The translations under genes and the position numbers were made by a program. A stretch of 64,000 nucleotides of DNA from Euglena gracilis. Its lineage: Eukaryota; Euglenida; Euglenophyceae; Euglenales. The notes under the pieces were generated by a model. It was given only the letters and a program-made list of their open reading frames with translations, was not told where the DNA came from and ran no database searches. Below, piece after piece: positions 23,501 to 34,752 of the stretch. Within the stretch, counting starts at the first letter, position 1. Each line of letters begins with the position of its first letter. Location: assembly GCA_039621445.1 (NCBI GenBank), contig CP154957.1:29490576-29554575 (forward strand), given 5' to 3'.

Positions 23501-24301
23501 CCTATTTTACCTTCGACAACCAGAAGAGAGGAAAAGACTTCACAAACGAAGAAGAACAAAGAAAAGAAGGCAATATCAATTCAACACCCAGAAGGACACG
23601 AACTAGACGGATTGATATTTGTCTGGTTCGCATCTGGTCTGAAAAGTCAATTATCAAATTTCAATTTGGTCTTCAATGAGCAATGCAGTGGGAAAAGAAG
23701 TGGAAAAATATGGTGCGGACGTCGTCGAGCAGTGGCCGCTGCATCTGTTTGGGCTGGAGTTGGGTTACTCAAAAGATGGGCCTTTCTGCCTAAGAAGTGT
23801 GTGAAATTGATCGGCGGAAGGGGGTGGAGGCTTTTTCAGTCCACTACCGACGACTTGGTTCCCAAGGTGCCTTGGAAATTGCCCTTGTCCCCCTTTTAGT
23901 GCACAATCTGGCCTCACAATGGCAAAGTGCGGAGCCCGAGGTATCTCGTAGTCCCTTGAGGCAAGCCGACAAGGGAGGAAGGGACACCGAGGGCGGAGCA
24001 CAAAGGCACTGTGAGCCCGACCCACCCCCACCCATATAAGACAATTTGTCTTCAAACGCCTTCGGTCAAAAGATGGGGGCCAGGCGGGGGGATACCCCCC
24101 CAGAAAAAAGAAACAGCGCCATGGTCGCCACGTCGGAGACCGTGCAGTCAACTCCGGCGAGGCGGCACTAAGAAGGACCTCCTAACGTAGCGCACAAAAA
24201 CAATCACAACACACCGCCGAGCAAGGCATGGCCTCAGAATGTCTTTGTGCTCCGCCCTCGGTGTCCATTACTCGCCTGTCGACTTTCCTCGAGGGACGAC
24301 G
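23372..24301 (+). mobile_element. DIRS-like remnant, unit D (ends only)
   Basis: Left terminal repeat and leader (to about 23690) are joined directly to the recombinase C-terminus at about 23750 (GLLKRWAFLPKKCVK in one frame) and the right terminal repeat (23915-24301). About 3 kb of coding sequence is absent. It is the most diverged unit, so the array was probably built over time. Confidence 0.75.
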
Positions 24302-24883
24302 AAAGCAGAAAATTTTCTCGGCGGATGATCTTAAGATTCAAAAAGAGGTGGATGATTTGAAGATCAACAGAGGCAAAGGTTTTTTCTCCAGCCCTGTAAT
24401 TTTTTCACAAGTCCTCCCCCTCCATTGCTGGCTCTTCCCAGCAGGGAATGTCGTGTGCTTTAATTTTACCCAGGTGGATGATTCAAGTTCAAGAAGCATG
24501 GAACAGGAAAAGGTGGATGGCTAAGTTTTGGGGAAGGACGTGGCAAAGGAAGCTGGAAGAAAGGAGGAGAAGGGCAAGGGCAAAGGCAAGCCCTGACCAG
24601 CCGCCTCAGCAGCCTCGGGTAAGGGGACAGCCCCAAAACCCCACCTGCTCAGCACCCAAAGTTGGCTGCGGCAGTGCCCAAGGACCCACAGGCCATAGAG
24701 ATCACAGGGCTGTGCACTCGCCCCAAGCATTCCAGTGGAGGAAAGGGTGAATATAACAGAAATGGCCTGGGGGAACACGCCACTGCCCAGAGATTAAGAA
24801 TGTGTCTAGCCTGGTGGGAGAAACACGCCAGACCCCACCATTTGCAATTGATCAGGGAGGGCGGCACACCCCAGTGGCATTAA
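24302..24883 (+). pseudogene. Fragment of another DIRS family (Gag/RT boundary)
   Basis: Contains a basic Lys/Gly/Arg-rich piece (around 24538-24600) and then WWEKHARPHHLQLIREGG (24810-24870), which parallels KNAPLTTCQLIRDGIQPPW of the tandem units, i.e. the start of DIRS RT. It ends soon after. A similar block is present in reverse complement near 58672-58740. Likely a dead fragment. Confidence 0.5.
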
Positions 24884-25112
24884 CTCCCCAGCCTCTCTGT
24901 GACAGGCAGAAAAAATAAATGCCTCTGTCCAGGTAAGTCAGGTCGAGCTATCCCAAAGACCCTGGTGAGACCACGTTTCCTTACCGGTGGTGTTCATGTT
25001 TTTTTTTCGCGGGGTGTCGGTTAGCGTTTTCGTTGCCGGCAGTTGACGGTTAAGTCCTGACGACACGAGATTTTGCTGAATAAAGAGGCTTTTTCCCGAC
25101 CAGTACGAGCTA

Positions 25113-25787
25113 TTGTACAAGTTGAGTGGTACATCAAGTGCGCAAATTGTGGAGAAGTTGATTGGTGGTGACACTGAAGCGTGGAGTAAATTCTTCTTCA
25201 ACGTCCCCCTGGCCAAGCAGCTGAAGGAGGTTGACATGAGCCAGGCCCCCGCCATACTTCAAGCAGGTGTGGCGTGGCAAGGCGGTGGATGGAAAACGGG
25301 TTCAGCCAGCAAGAAACTCTGGGAGACTGTGAGAATTCCACTTGTGGTCCAAGACTTCAAAGAATACCTCCATGTGTGGTTATTCACTCTTGCCATGTCT
25401 TGGGGTATTGAAGTCCCAGCCTTGACATTGTCTGGCCCTGCTCCCGATGCAAGCTTCCATTTGCTGGCACTGCTGAATGAGGAAACACACGACGACACCC
25501 GAGAGACATTACATGACACCTTGCCTTGGGAAGATCATCAAGAAGAACTGCCCAAAGAACTCCAATATTGGCTTCAAAAAGCTGCCCAGGGTGAACGTTT
25601 GGACTTGGCTGAAGTTGTGAAGGAGGTGCTCCGTTGGGCTGGCCTGCCCACACGTGCCCCAAAAACAACCACCGCCCAACCCGAGCTGACAAAGATATCA
25701 AGACCATCCAGCAATCACTTCCTCATGGATTACGCCTGCTTGCCTGGGCCTACACCTCCGAGGGCGACCCCACCCCGTGACAGATGA
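25113..25787 (+). CDS. Gag-like ORF of the second DIRS element
   Basis: The frame is open for 224 codons; the first ATG is at about 25236, and translation may begin further upstream. The protein is acidic and helical with no motif I recognise (…LHVWLFTLAMSWGIEVPALT…). Its place between the left terminal repeat and RT is where DIRS elements encode Gag. The following 25800-26270 has G/R-rich text (GRGRGRG in one frame) that could be the rest of Gag after frameshifts. Function inferred from position only. Confidence 0.5.
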   Translation: MYKLSGTSSAQIVEKLIGGDTEAWSKFFFNVPLAKQLKEVDMSQAPAILQAGVAWQGGGWKTGSASKKLWETVRIPLVVQDFKEYLHVWLFTLAMSWGIEVPALTLSGPAPDASFHLLALLNEETHDDTRETLHDTLPWEDHQEELPKELQYWLQKAAQGERLDLAEVVKEVLRWAGLPTRAPKTTTAQPELTKISRPSSNHFLMDYACLPGPTPPRATPPRDR

Positions 25788-26273
25788 CGTGGAAGCACCT
25801 TGACAGTTTTCCGGATTGAGAACATCAGAAAGGAACTGGGCATGCCAGGGTCCACCACTGGAAGTCGTGAAGTTTTCTACTCCAAGGACGACCTGCAACA
25901 AGCCGTCTTTGCTGCTAAAGTTCGAAGCTACAGTACATACATGTATTTGGGCGGCGACTCTAGCATTCCTTTCGTCCCCCTTCAATCAGGAGTGGCCCGA
26001 AAGGCACGAAAGGCAAGGGCAGTCCCGCCCCCTTCGTTTGCCGACCAAGACCTGGAAAAGGGTTCTTCAGGAAAGGCGCCAAAGGCAGAGGCCGGGGACG
26101 CGGTATGGCACCGCCAAAGTCCCCACCCCGAGACCAACTCTGTCACTCGCACGTGCGTCGAGCATGCAGTGAACCCAAGCGCAGAGCCATGGCGGCTGTC
26201 CCGCACAGAGGTTTCAGATCTTCACCCACCACGTCTGCAGTGAGACAGTGGTCACCAAGTCATTGCACAAGGA

Positions 26274-28287
26274 GTGCAGCCATCCTTCCACCTACCCGCC
26301 GTCCTGTCCAAGAGCGTACAGGTGAAGCTGCTGCAGGAATTGGCAGAGGCCACAGAGCTACTGGCAGAATACCTGCAAGTGGGAGCAGTGGTGGAATGTG
26401 CAGAAGAGCAAGCTCTAAACCTGCTTCCTTGGTTCGTCATCACCAAGTCCGAGCAAGGACCAGATCCCAGCCAGCATCAGGTCAAAAAGAGACTGATCGT
26501 GGGCACCATGGAGTTGAATTTATAATTCAGTCCCCCCCACCTCAGAATAAATCACTTGGGGGGTCATTTTCCTTTATCTCCAGCAAGGTTGGTGGGCCAC
26601 AAAAATCGACCTGAAGCATGCATACTTCCATCCGAGCCTGCACAGTAAGCTTCAGCCTTATGTATGCTTAAAAGTTCCGGGATGGACGTACTGCCCACTT
26701 TGGGCGTTGGAGGCCATCCGTTCCAAGTCCAAATCTAAATCCAATGCTTAAAAGTGGGCGACAAAGTGTACAAGTTTTTGGGGTCCGCCTTTGGAATTTA
26801 CACCATCCCATACTGGTGGACAAAAATCATGCAAACTTTCAGCAAGCTCTGGCGATCCAAAGGCATCCTTTGTTTCATTTTCTCGTTCTAGTTCCCAACC
26901 TCAAATCCCTGGCAGCCCAGACAGCTTTCATGCTTCAAACCTTGTAAGAGGCAGGGATGGTGGTGAACCTGAAGAAAGCTGTACTGACCCCCCCGCCAAG
27001 AGATTACTCATTTAGGGGTTTTCATCAATTTTCAGGCTGGACTACTTACCGTACCCCACCTAAAACTCAGATCAGTGAAAAAGGATCTTGGGAAAGTTCT
27101 TCTGGCAAATGAAATGTCCCCAAGAAAAAATTCTGAAATCCTAGGGAGCGTCAGATCCTTCCTCCAAACCATGCCCTTCCTCCGGGCTTTCACCGACAAA
27201 ATGCTGCCCTTCATCCAAAGGTGCCACATGGGGTGGGATATTCACCACCCTGTTCCAGAATCTCTGAATTAAGAAGTGAGAGAGTTAAGGGAGTTGTTCC
27301 TCCAGTGGAAAGGGAGACCCTTTGTGCCAGGCCCCCCCTCCAGGACAATTCATTTAGAGAGCTCAGACTGGGAGTGGGCTGGAGTAGATTCCCTGGGAAA
27401 TTTGGTCAGAGATTTTTGGATGCAAAGAGCCCACTGGTACATCAATCTCAAAGAACTGGAAGCCAACGTGCATGCAGTAAAATCCCTTGCTCAGCCAGGA
27501 GAAACAATCAAATTGGCAGTGGACATCACTGTTTGCCAGGCATACTTAACCAAAAAAAGGGGGGAGGTTGGCAACCCACTACACCCTTATCAGAGACGTC
27601 TTCAGATGGTTTCACAGCAGACAGATTACTCTTCAAGTTGTGAGAGTAAAGAGTGCAGAGTGCTGGGCAGATCCCCCCAGCCGTTGAACGGATAACAAGG
27701 ACTGTGCACTCAAGCGAGCATTGTTTCAGTTTGTCCAAAATAGATTTGCAGGCTGGGTGCAGCCCCAGGTTGACGTTTTCGATTCCCCCAGCAGTGCTCA
27801 ACTCCCTTTGTTCATTTCCCGTTACAACAACTGGGACAGTTTTTTGGTGGACGCCATCCACTGCAGTTTGGACGACGTCCATCATTTGTTACTGCAACCC
27901 CCCCTGGCCCCTGATAGGGCACTGGCTCCAACGGCTAAGGGAGCATCCCCACGTTTTTTGTCTAATGGTAACCCCCGTTTGGGTTTCCTCACCTTGGATG
28001 CCCCTGTTAAGGAAAATGACATTTCCAGGTGCCCCCCAACTAAGAATAAAATATTTCCCAGGCACGTTCTCCAACAACAAAGGGAAATCCGTGCCACAGC
28101 CCAGGTGGGACGTGCTTTGCACACTATTATCAGGCAGTGCTTACAGGCACAAAAAAATTTGTCTCAGACTGTCGACAGTTACATTCTAATTTGTAAGTCC
28201 TTATCTCGGTACGATGCCATTTGGAAAAAATTCTGGGAATTTCTGAGAGTTAAGGGTCTGGACCTTGATTCCATGTCCCTTCCTGGG
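26274..28287 (+). pseudogene. Degenerate RT-RNase H-MT and recombinase start, second DIRS element
   Basis: Pieces in several frames follow DIRS order: LLPWFVITKSEQG and VKKRLIVGTMELN (RT start), PFLRAFTDKMLPF (27178-27215, thumb), WYINLKELEANVHAVKSLAQPGET (RNase H, about 27436-27510), QVDVFDSPSSAQLPLFISRY (27769-27828, MT-like tail) and LSRYDAIWKKFWEFLRVKGLD (28202-28263, recombinase). At least six frame changes or stops. The last frame ends at the Ty3 insertion and resumes at 42966. Confidence 0.7.
28284..28287. repeat. Target-site duplication TGGG of the Ty3 element, left copy
   Basis: TGGG precedes the 5' LTR and is repeated at 42962-42965 right after the 3' LTR. Joining the flanks with one copy keeps the host recombinase frame open (…SLPG then VAAAVMELSY). 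Confidence 0.7.
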
Positions 28288-28771
28288 TGTGAGTCAGGGG
28301 TGCTGAGTGCCCAAAACAACATAACCTAACCCAACCCAACCTGATGACTCTGCAGCTAGGATTAGGAAAATCTTATTAGGAAATACAATCAGCTGACCCC
28401 ATCCGTCCCTGCACAGGGCTCTGTCTCTGTTTTTGTCTGTTTCAAGTTCAACAATCGAATTATCTTGGTGGCATCAATTATCATTCTTACCCTGGACATT
28501 ACGTACTTTGGCTTTGGATCGGTGCTGTGGAATTGCTGAATTGCTTGTATTGTGCTGTTGGACTTGTGGATTTTTTTTATCAAAGGAAAGGTGTGAGCCA
28601 ACCAACTCACCTGTTTTCACCAAAAGACCCACCAAAAACAAACAAAATGCAAATTTTAAAACAAGCCGCGAGGGGAATTGAAAACACCCTGGGCAGGGTT
28701 AAAGATCCTACGCAAAGGGGTGCCGGCCCGGAGGGACTGGAAACTCAGGGACAGGCCCCACGGTTACAACA
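28288..28771 (+). repeat. 5' LTR of the Ty3 element
   Basis: Starts TGTGAGTCAGGGG and ends GGTTACAACA. It matches 42476-42961 with roughly eight differences, including single-base indels in A-runs, implying fairly recent insertion. It should carry the promoter, but no TATA box could be assigned. Confidence 0.92.
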
Positions 28772-28783
28772 TGGTAGCAGAGG
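28772..28783 (+). promoter_or_regulatory. Primer-binding site (initiator Met tRNA type)
   Basis: TGGTAGCAGAGG begins at the first base after the 5' LTR. It is complementary to the 3' end of eukaryotic initiator methionine tRNAs (ending CCTCTGCTACCA), the usual primer for many Ty3 and Ty1 elements. Confidence 0.85.
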
Positions 28784-28871
28784 TAGATTGCCCAATTTTG
28801 ATTCCCCTCCAACATGCGGCTACGAACAAGAAACTGAAAAACGACAAGAAACTGCAAAAACTGACGCTGAC

Positions 28872-29105
28872 ATGCCTGCTGCCTCAACTACCATCGCTAG
28901 GATGGTGGAGCCGGCGGATGGCTGCCCAGCCCTGAATCAAACACTGGATGTGCCAGCTGCCTTAACCGCCATCGCTAGGGTGGTGGAGCAGGCGGATGGC
29001 TTCCCAGCCATGAACCAAACTCTGGAAATGCCAGCTGCCTTAACCGCCATCGCTAGGGTGGTGGAGCCGGCAGATGGCTTTGCCGCCATGTACCAATCAC
29101 TGGAC
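28872..29105 (+). repeat. Three 78-bp tandem repeats in the Ty3 leader
   Basis: Units start at about 28872, 28950 and 29028. Each 78-bp unit is a multiple of three and encodes 26 residues around TAIARVVEPADGFPA in an open frame that ends at 29153. The frame overlaps the assigned start of Gag (29074) in another phase. It could be a short leader protein or only a structured leader. Confidence 0.8.
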
Positions 29106-30600
29106 AGCAACAGGTGGACTGAAACTGAACAGAACGCCATTACATTACATTAAAGACATTACAGTGCCACGGAACTGCAATGACAGCCCACGTGTCATTG
29201 CCAAGGTGCACATGGACCAGGACGACACCGAACAGACCGGTCCAGCACCAGATTACACAGAACTGGACGAAAACAACGAACCGTACTTCGACGAACAGGT
29301 GTTTGCACCACAAAACTGGTACCAACAGCCAGAAACGGACACTCAGAACAACCAAAACTGGCAAGAGCAACCAGGAACCCAGAGTTTTGCTCTGGTGGCG
29401 GTAAGACAGAGCCCGGAACAACCAGACCGCCTCCAGGGTGAAACTGAAACTTCGTACCAGGAACCATCGTACAGCTCGTACGAGATTCCACAGCCGGAAC
29501 CACAGAACCAGAATACTGACTGGGACTGGTGGTCAAACTTTGCGTACGAAACTGGACAACTGACCCAGGAATTTCAACAGTTCAGACACAAAACTGAACG
29601 GACGAATCAGCAAACGGCAGAAACTCTGCAGCAGCTGCAACAAACAACGACGGAGTGGGTCAGCGAACTGCACGCCACAGTGAAAAGACAAGGTGAAGCA
29701 CTCATGACAGAAATAAACGGCAGACACGAAGAACTGACGACAGTCCTGGCAACAACACAAGCAAACATGGAACTGGTGACAGTGAACCAGAACAGGCTGC
29801 ACCAGGAACATTTCAACGGAATGTCACAGCAGATCACAGAAACCAGGGAAATGTCTGGCTCACTGGGTGAAAAACTCAGGGAATTTCACAGTTTTCTGCA
29901 GATGGCAGGGGGAAACGCACAGAACCAGGGTGAACATCTGGTTGGTTTACTGCACCGACAGCGAGAAAACGAAAAAACAACTGCAGAACTGCAACAGAGA
30001 TTGGCTGTGGCAGAAGAACGGGTCGCGGGAATCACGGGCGGAGTCCAAACGGTGAACAGCAAAGTGGACGAAACTGTGGCAACAGTGTCCAGAAAAGTTG
30101 AAAACCTCAGAGGCGAAATCAGCAGTGTGGTGGAAAGAATTCAGAAGGACATGGACAGTGAAATGGGAAATCTGGCAGGACGGGTTCAGCAGCAGGAAAC
30201 AAAAACGGCAACAACTATCCAAAACTGTGATTACCTGCACAAAAAACTGGTCGAACTGCAGAAAATCCCAGATCAGCAGCAGCAGCAGATTACACAGCTG
30301 AACAAGGAAATCGGCAGACTGAAACGACAGGTGGAAACTCTGACATTTAACGAAGAAAAACACAAACAACACACTGAACGTCTGAACATGGAGGTCGGCA
30401 ACCTGTGTCACAGGGTGGACGAAACAGCCCAAACGACTCAAAAACTGCTGGGTGAACTGCAAAAAGGGGCCATTAAATCAGGAACACGTGCCACATCTGA
30501 ACATGCCAAATGGCTGGAAATGACATCTGCCATTGGCTCAATGACAACCAGGGTCGGTCAACTGGAAGCAAAACTGGCAGAACGAGAAACACATGTGTGA
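29074..30600 (+). pseudogene. Ty3 Gag, N-terminal part (interrupted by LTR element)
   Basis: The 508-codon frame starts with an Asp/Glu/Gln/Asn-rich region and continues as a long predicted coiled coil (Gln, Glu, Thr-rich heptads over about residues 160-500). It ends artificially two codons into the nested LTR element (stop at 30598-30600). The reading resumes in the same frame after the element at 32254. The start is tentative; an in-frame upstream start cannot be excluded. Coiled-coil N-termini occur in some Gag proteins and help particle assembly. No membrane signal seen. Confidence 0.75.
30592..30595. repeat. Target-site duplication CATG of the nested LTR element, left copy
   Basis: CATG at 30592-30595 is repeated at 32251-32254. 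Joining at one copy keeps the Gag frame continuous. Confidence 0.85.
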
Positions 30601-30884
30601 GCGCGGGCCAGATTTGAGATTTATTTTGGTAAGAGATGCCAGCAGAAATTAGGCATTGCCTCACAGAGATTTTTGGGGAATTACATTTTTCACAGGCAAG
30701 CTGGCAAACAGTGTACAAGTTTGCGTGGGACTCTGAACTGGATTCAAAGTATCAAGTCTTGTCTTCTGGGGTGCTGTGTGGGAAAGTTTGGGAAGAAGAC
30801 CCTTGAAGGCGGAAAAGTTGGTTTTGGCCAGAAGTCTGATGTGGTGAAATTATCTGGACACACTGGACCATCCCCCAACTTGCA
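30596..30884 (+). repeat. 5' LTR of the small LTR element
   Basis: 289 bp, TG...CA bounded. It carries CACACTGGA once more than the 3' LTR near its end. Confidence 0.88.
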
Positions 30885-31970
30885 CAAACTTGTATGAGAT
30901 TTGCAGTGCAGAAAAGCCCCGTACAAACGTACCTGTGGAGCCGGGAGACACTCAGAAGTGAAATGTCATGGAAGTGGCGGGCCAGCTCAGCAGCAGAAGG
31001 GGGACAAGGCAGAGGAAGGCACCAGTTGGCACACAGTGAGATGCTGTGTTGGGCCACCATGATCAACTCTCCAGATCAAGCTAGCAGCAGGTGATCCTGG
31101 AGTTGGTGCTGCTGTGGATCTTGGTTGGAGCCTGGGCTGAAGGACAGACGGAAATGTCAATCACAGCCCGCCATCATCATCAATAATCTCAATCTCCAAA
31201 ATGTCTGTCAAGATTTCATTTCAGGGTCAAGTTCAAGTCAAGATGTCAAGTTCAATTTCAAGATCCCAAGGAATCTGTGGTGGAAGAAAGTTGTCATGTC
31301 AAGATTTCAATTTCCCAAGGTCAATCTGTGAAGGAGTTCTGTCATCATTTCCAAGATTTCAAGTTCCCAAGGTCAATCCGTGGAGGAGCCAAGGTGTGAT
31401 GTCCAAGATTTCAGTTTCCAAGTTCAAGATGTCAAGTTTCAACGTCATTGGTCAAGTTCCCCCTGGAGATTTCGGGGCGAGGAGCCTGACCTCGTAAAAA
31501 ACAGTGATCAGGGTTGTGCAACAGCCCTACAAATGCACATCTGGTGATCATCTTCAAGTTTGTCAACCTGTTGCTGCTGTGATGGCTGTGGTGTGTGCCG
31601 CCTCCCCGTTCGGTGCTGGGCCGCTTCAAGGGGGCTCTGCTCCGGTTTGGCTCGGCGGGGGTCGCCAAAGCCCCGGCTGGACCCCATGGGGGGTCATGTT
31701 GTACGGGGTAGGTCGTACGACATGGCTCTCTAAGGTGGAAAGGCTGGGGTGGAGGTAGGCGGGCCCCACATGGTATTTATCTGTGGGTTTGGACATGTTT
31801 ACAATTATCTGTGGATTCGAAGATTTGGCAATTTAAGTTGGAGATCCGCCATTCGTCACTTTTCCATGTCGCTGCTGCGTGTGTGTGTGTGTTGAATTTT
31901 TATCTCCGGCCCGCTCATTTTTTACTTCCGTTTTGGACAATTGCCTGGCAATTGTTTTTGGGCAGGGGGG

Positions 31971-32250
31971 TGTGAGCGCGGGCCAGATTTGAGATTTATT
32001 TTGGTAAGAGATGCCAGCAGAAATTAGGCATTGCCTCACAGAGATTTTTGGGGAATTACATTTTTCACAGGCAAGCTGGCAAACAGTGTACAAGTTTGCG
32101 TGGGACTCTGAACTGGATTCAAAGTATCAAGTCTTGTCTTCTGGGGTGCTGTGTGGGGAAGTTTGGGAAGAAGACCCTTGAAGGCTGAAAAGTTGGTTTT
32201 GGCCAGAAGTCTGATGTGGTGAAGTTATCTGGACCATCCCCCAACTTGCA
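31971..32250 (+). repeat. 3' LTR of the small LTR element
   Basis: 280 bp, preceded by a purine tract (31962-31970) and followed by the CATG duplication. A TGTGTGTGTG tract lies upstream at about 31878-31890. Confidence 0.88.
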
Positions 32251-34113
32251 CATGACAACGGCATCTGGCAGCATTTACATTCTCTGACCACGGAACTGCA
32301 AACACAGCAGAAACGGTGTACAGAACAGCTGGTGACCCTGGACAGAAAAATCAGTGCTGTGACAAAAACGACTGAAAACCTGACTGAAAAACTGGAAAGG
32401 CAAAGCACCCAGCAAATCACAACCCCCAGCCGTAGCCTGGCTGAAATACCAAAACTTTTTGAAAATTTAAGCATTTCCTCTCGCCCAGCCTGCACAGGGG
32501 CCTTCGGGCCAGAGACGGGGGCCAGCCCCCTGGCCGGCGGGTTTCCCTCGAGGACCCAGGTTGGACAGCCAGGGGCAGCCACAACGGCCCAACGAACAGA
32601 ACAGCCCCCCCAGGGGGTAGACAGGGCCGCGGGCCAACGGGGATCGGGGACCCCAAAACCCCAGAACCAGCCCCCGGCAGCCCTGAGGGGCCAACCCACA
32701 GGACAACACGGGACGGGGACCCTAGAACCCCAGGCCTGGCCAACGGGGATTGGGACCCCACAACCCCTGGCCCAGCCACGGCCAGCCCTGAGGGGCCAGC
32801 CCGCAGGAAACCAAGGGACGGGGACCCCAGAACCCCAGGTCTGTCAAACGGGGACGGGGACCCCACAACCCCTGACAGGTATGTTCAGCCAGAGCAGCCA
32901 GCACTGGGGGGACGAAACACCACACCCAAAAACGGAAGGACGAGCTGCAGCACTGGAGACCGTTAACCCGGCTTCCCTGGTGGGGCAGCTCATCCAACAG
33001 GAACTGAAAACTTCCCTGACACCATTAATTGCCCAACTGGCTCGACAAACGGAACAACGACCGACTGCAGTGCCGACCAGCCCAGCGCTTACGACAAACC
33101 CGACAAGCCCAGTACCACAGTCAACGCAACCTCAGCCGACTCAACAGCCAGTGACGACGCAACAAACCCCACAGTCCCGGACTCGGGGCATGTTCATGTG
33201 GGCAGACGAAACAGAAACTCAGAACACAGCCACAACAACCTGGGTGGGACCCCAGATGGGGTCTACCCAAACAGCCATCCACCACATAGGAGAGGAAACA
33301 GTGGTGGCACCCGTGGCAACGGCCCCGGCAGCATCCTTCGGGCTGCTTCTGGGTCCAGTGGGCGCCGCGATGACAAAAGACCTGGTTAGACCAAAACTAC
33401 AGGGGAATTTCGCAGATTTTGCCGTGAAATTTCCAATGTACCTGCAACGTGTGTCAGCCGGTCAGGGGTCCCTGACTGACGACCTGAAACTGTCACTGCT
33501 GGAGGGCAGCCTGGACAGTGCCAGCAAACTGGAACTACAACACAGACAGGAACGCGGTGAGAAAATAAAATACCAGGAATTTTGGAACTGGATGTGCCAG
33601 AAATACGGTGGAGACACGCAATCAGCCATCAAAGACGAACTGAAAATGAGACCAAAAACCGAAGGAAAACTGACACTGGAAGCATGGAGGGCGTTTGAGG
33701 CCCATTTCAAGCTCCTCTACAGCAGGCTGGAAAATCCATCAGAGGAAGACGCTTACAACCTGGTGGCTGAAAAAATGCCTGAAACACAACGCAGAAGCTG
33801 CATCAGGGAACAGGACCGCAGAAATCAGGACAGACCGACACTGAAACTGAAAGGGGTCACGAACATTGCGAACGTCCCAGATGCAACGACGGAAGACGTT
33901 CGTGATCTGGTGGCAGCAACAGTGGGCACAGGTGAAAATTTTCAGGTGGCGCGGGACGGACAAAACTTCAGGATCCAACTGCACAGCAGCAGAGCTGCTG
34001 AACTTCTCCTGATGAAAAACGGTTCAACGTTGCTGACTGGACACAAGCCACATTTCACACAGGTACAGGCCAAACTGACACTGGACGAATTGTTCCAACG
34101 GGTGGAAACTTAA
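32251..34113 (+). pseudogene. Ty3 Gag, C-terminal part with capsid-like domain
   Basis: The frame resumes from the CATG duplication (HDNGIWQHLHSLTTELQ), goes through coiled coil, then a Pro/Gly/Gln-rich stretch with imprecise repeats of GTGTPEPQ (32620-32880), then a retrotransposon capsid-like region: FAVKFPMYLQRVSAGQ, LEGSLDSASKLEL, FWNWMCQKYGGD, LEAWRAFEAHFKLLYSRL. The stop is TAA at 34111-34113, after which the same frame continues open. Marked as pseudogene only because of the insertion; this half is undamaged. Confidence 0.8.
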
Positions 34114-34752
34114 CTCCGGTGCCAACAACAGTCAGACTCCCTGGGTAGGGGGTACAACGGCTGGCAGAACCAACCTCGTGAAAACAGATCACGGTCGATG
34201 GACCGCAGGGGTTACGTCAGGGAAGTCAAGGAGGAGGAGAAAACAAAATCCAGAAGTCGGACACCACCTTCCAGATCCCGACCCAACTCCCCTGGACCTC
34301 GAACCCCAACACCTGAAAAACACAGACCCCCTTCTCCACGCCAGCAGGTGCCCATGGCAGTTTCAGAACAGCCCGGCCAGGGACGGTACACCAACTGGTC
34401 AGACTGGGGACAAAACGACTGGGGCAAAGGCAAAGGAAAGGGGAAAGGTCAAAGCTGGGGTTCAACCCAAAACTGGAACCAGAACCAGAACTGGAATCAG
34501 AATTACGGCAAAGGCTACGATTCAGGAAAGGGATGCAACTCTGGGAAAGGGTACGATTCTGGGAAGGGGAGCGGGAAAGGAAAAGGCAAAGGGCAGCCAC
34601 AGCCACAGCCACAGCCAGCAGCAACAAAAACTGAACCACAGCCACAGCAAACCAATTCACAGGAGCCAGCCAACCAGCCACAGGGACAGCCAAAGGCAGA
34701 AGCATCTTCCAGCAATCGCTGGCAGCCAGTTCAAAACACGGAAAGGAAGTGA
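34114..34752 (+). CDS. Nucleocapsid-like basic, GKG-repeat region of the Ty3 element
   Basis: In frame with Gag after its TAA and open to TGA at 34750-34752. An ATG lies at 34198. The protein is Arg/Ser/Pro-rich, then has GKGKGKGKG, NQNWNQNYGKG and tandem YDSGKG repeats, then Gln/Pro. No CCHC zinc knuckle is present; the positively charged GKG repeats may bind RNA instead. Whether it is made as a separate protein, or as a readthrough extension of Gag, is unknown. Confidence 0.6.
   Translation, partial: LRCQQQSDSLGRGYNGWQNQPRENRSRSMDRRGYVREVKEEEKTKSRSRTPPSRSRPNSPGPRTPTPEKHRPPSPRQQVPMAVSEQPGQGRYTNWSDWGQNDWGKGKGKGKGQSWGSTQNWNQNQNWNQNYGKGYDSGKGCNSGKGYDSGKGSGKGKGKGQPQPQPQPAATKTEPQPQQTNSQEPANQPQGQPKAEASSSNRWQPVQNTERK

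Larger units (their letters stand above)
30596..32250 (+). mobile_element. Small non-autonomous LTR element inside Ty3 gag
   Basis: LTRs TGTGAGCGCGGGCC...CTTGCA at 30596-30884 and 31971-32250 differ by a few substitutions and a 9-bp indel. A purine tract GCAGGGGGG precedes the 3' LTR. The 1.09-kb interior has no gag or pol; it contains short repeats built on TCAAGATTTCAAGTTCC (31190-31440). Size and emptiness fit a TRIM-like element. No typical tRNA primer site follows the 5' LTR (text CAAACTTGTATGAG). Its LTR start TGTGAG equals that of the host Ty3 element. Confidence 0.88.
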
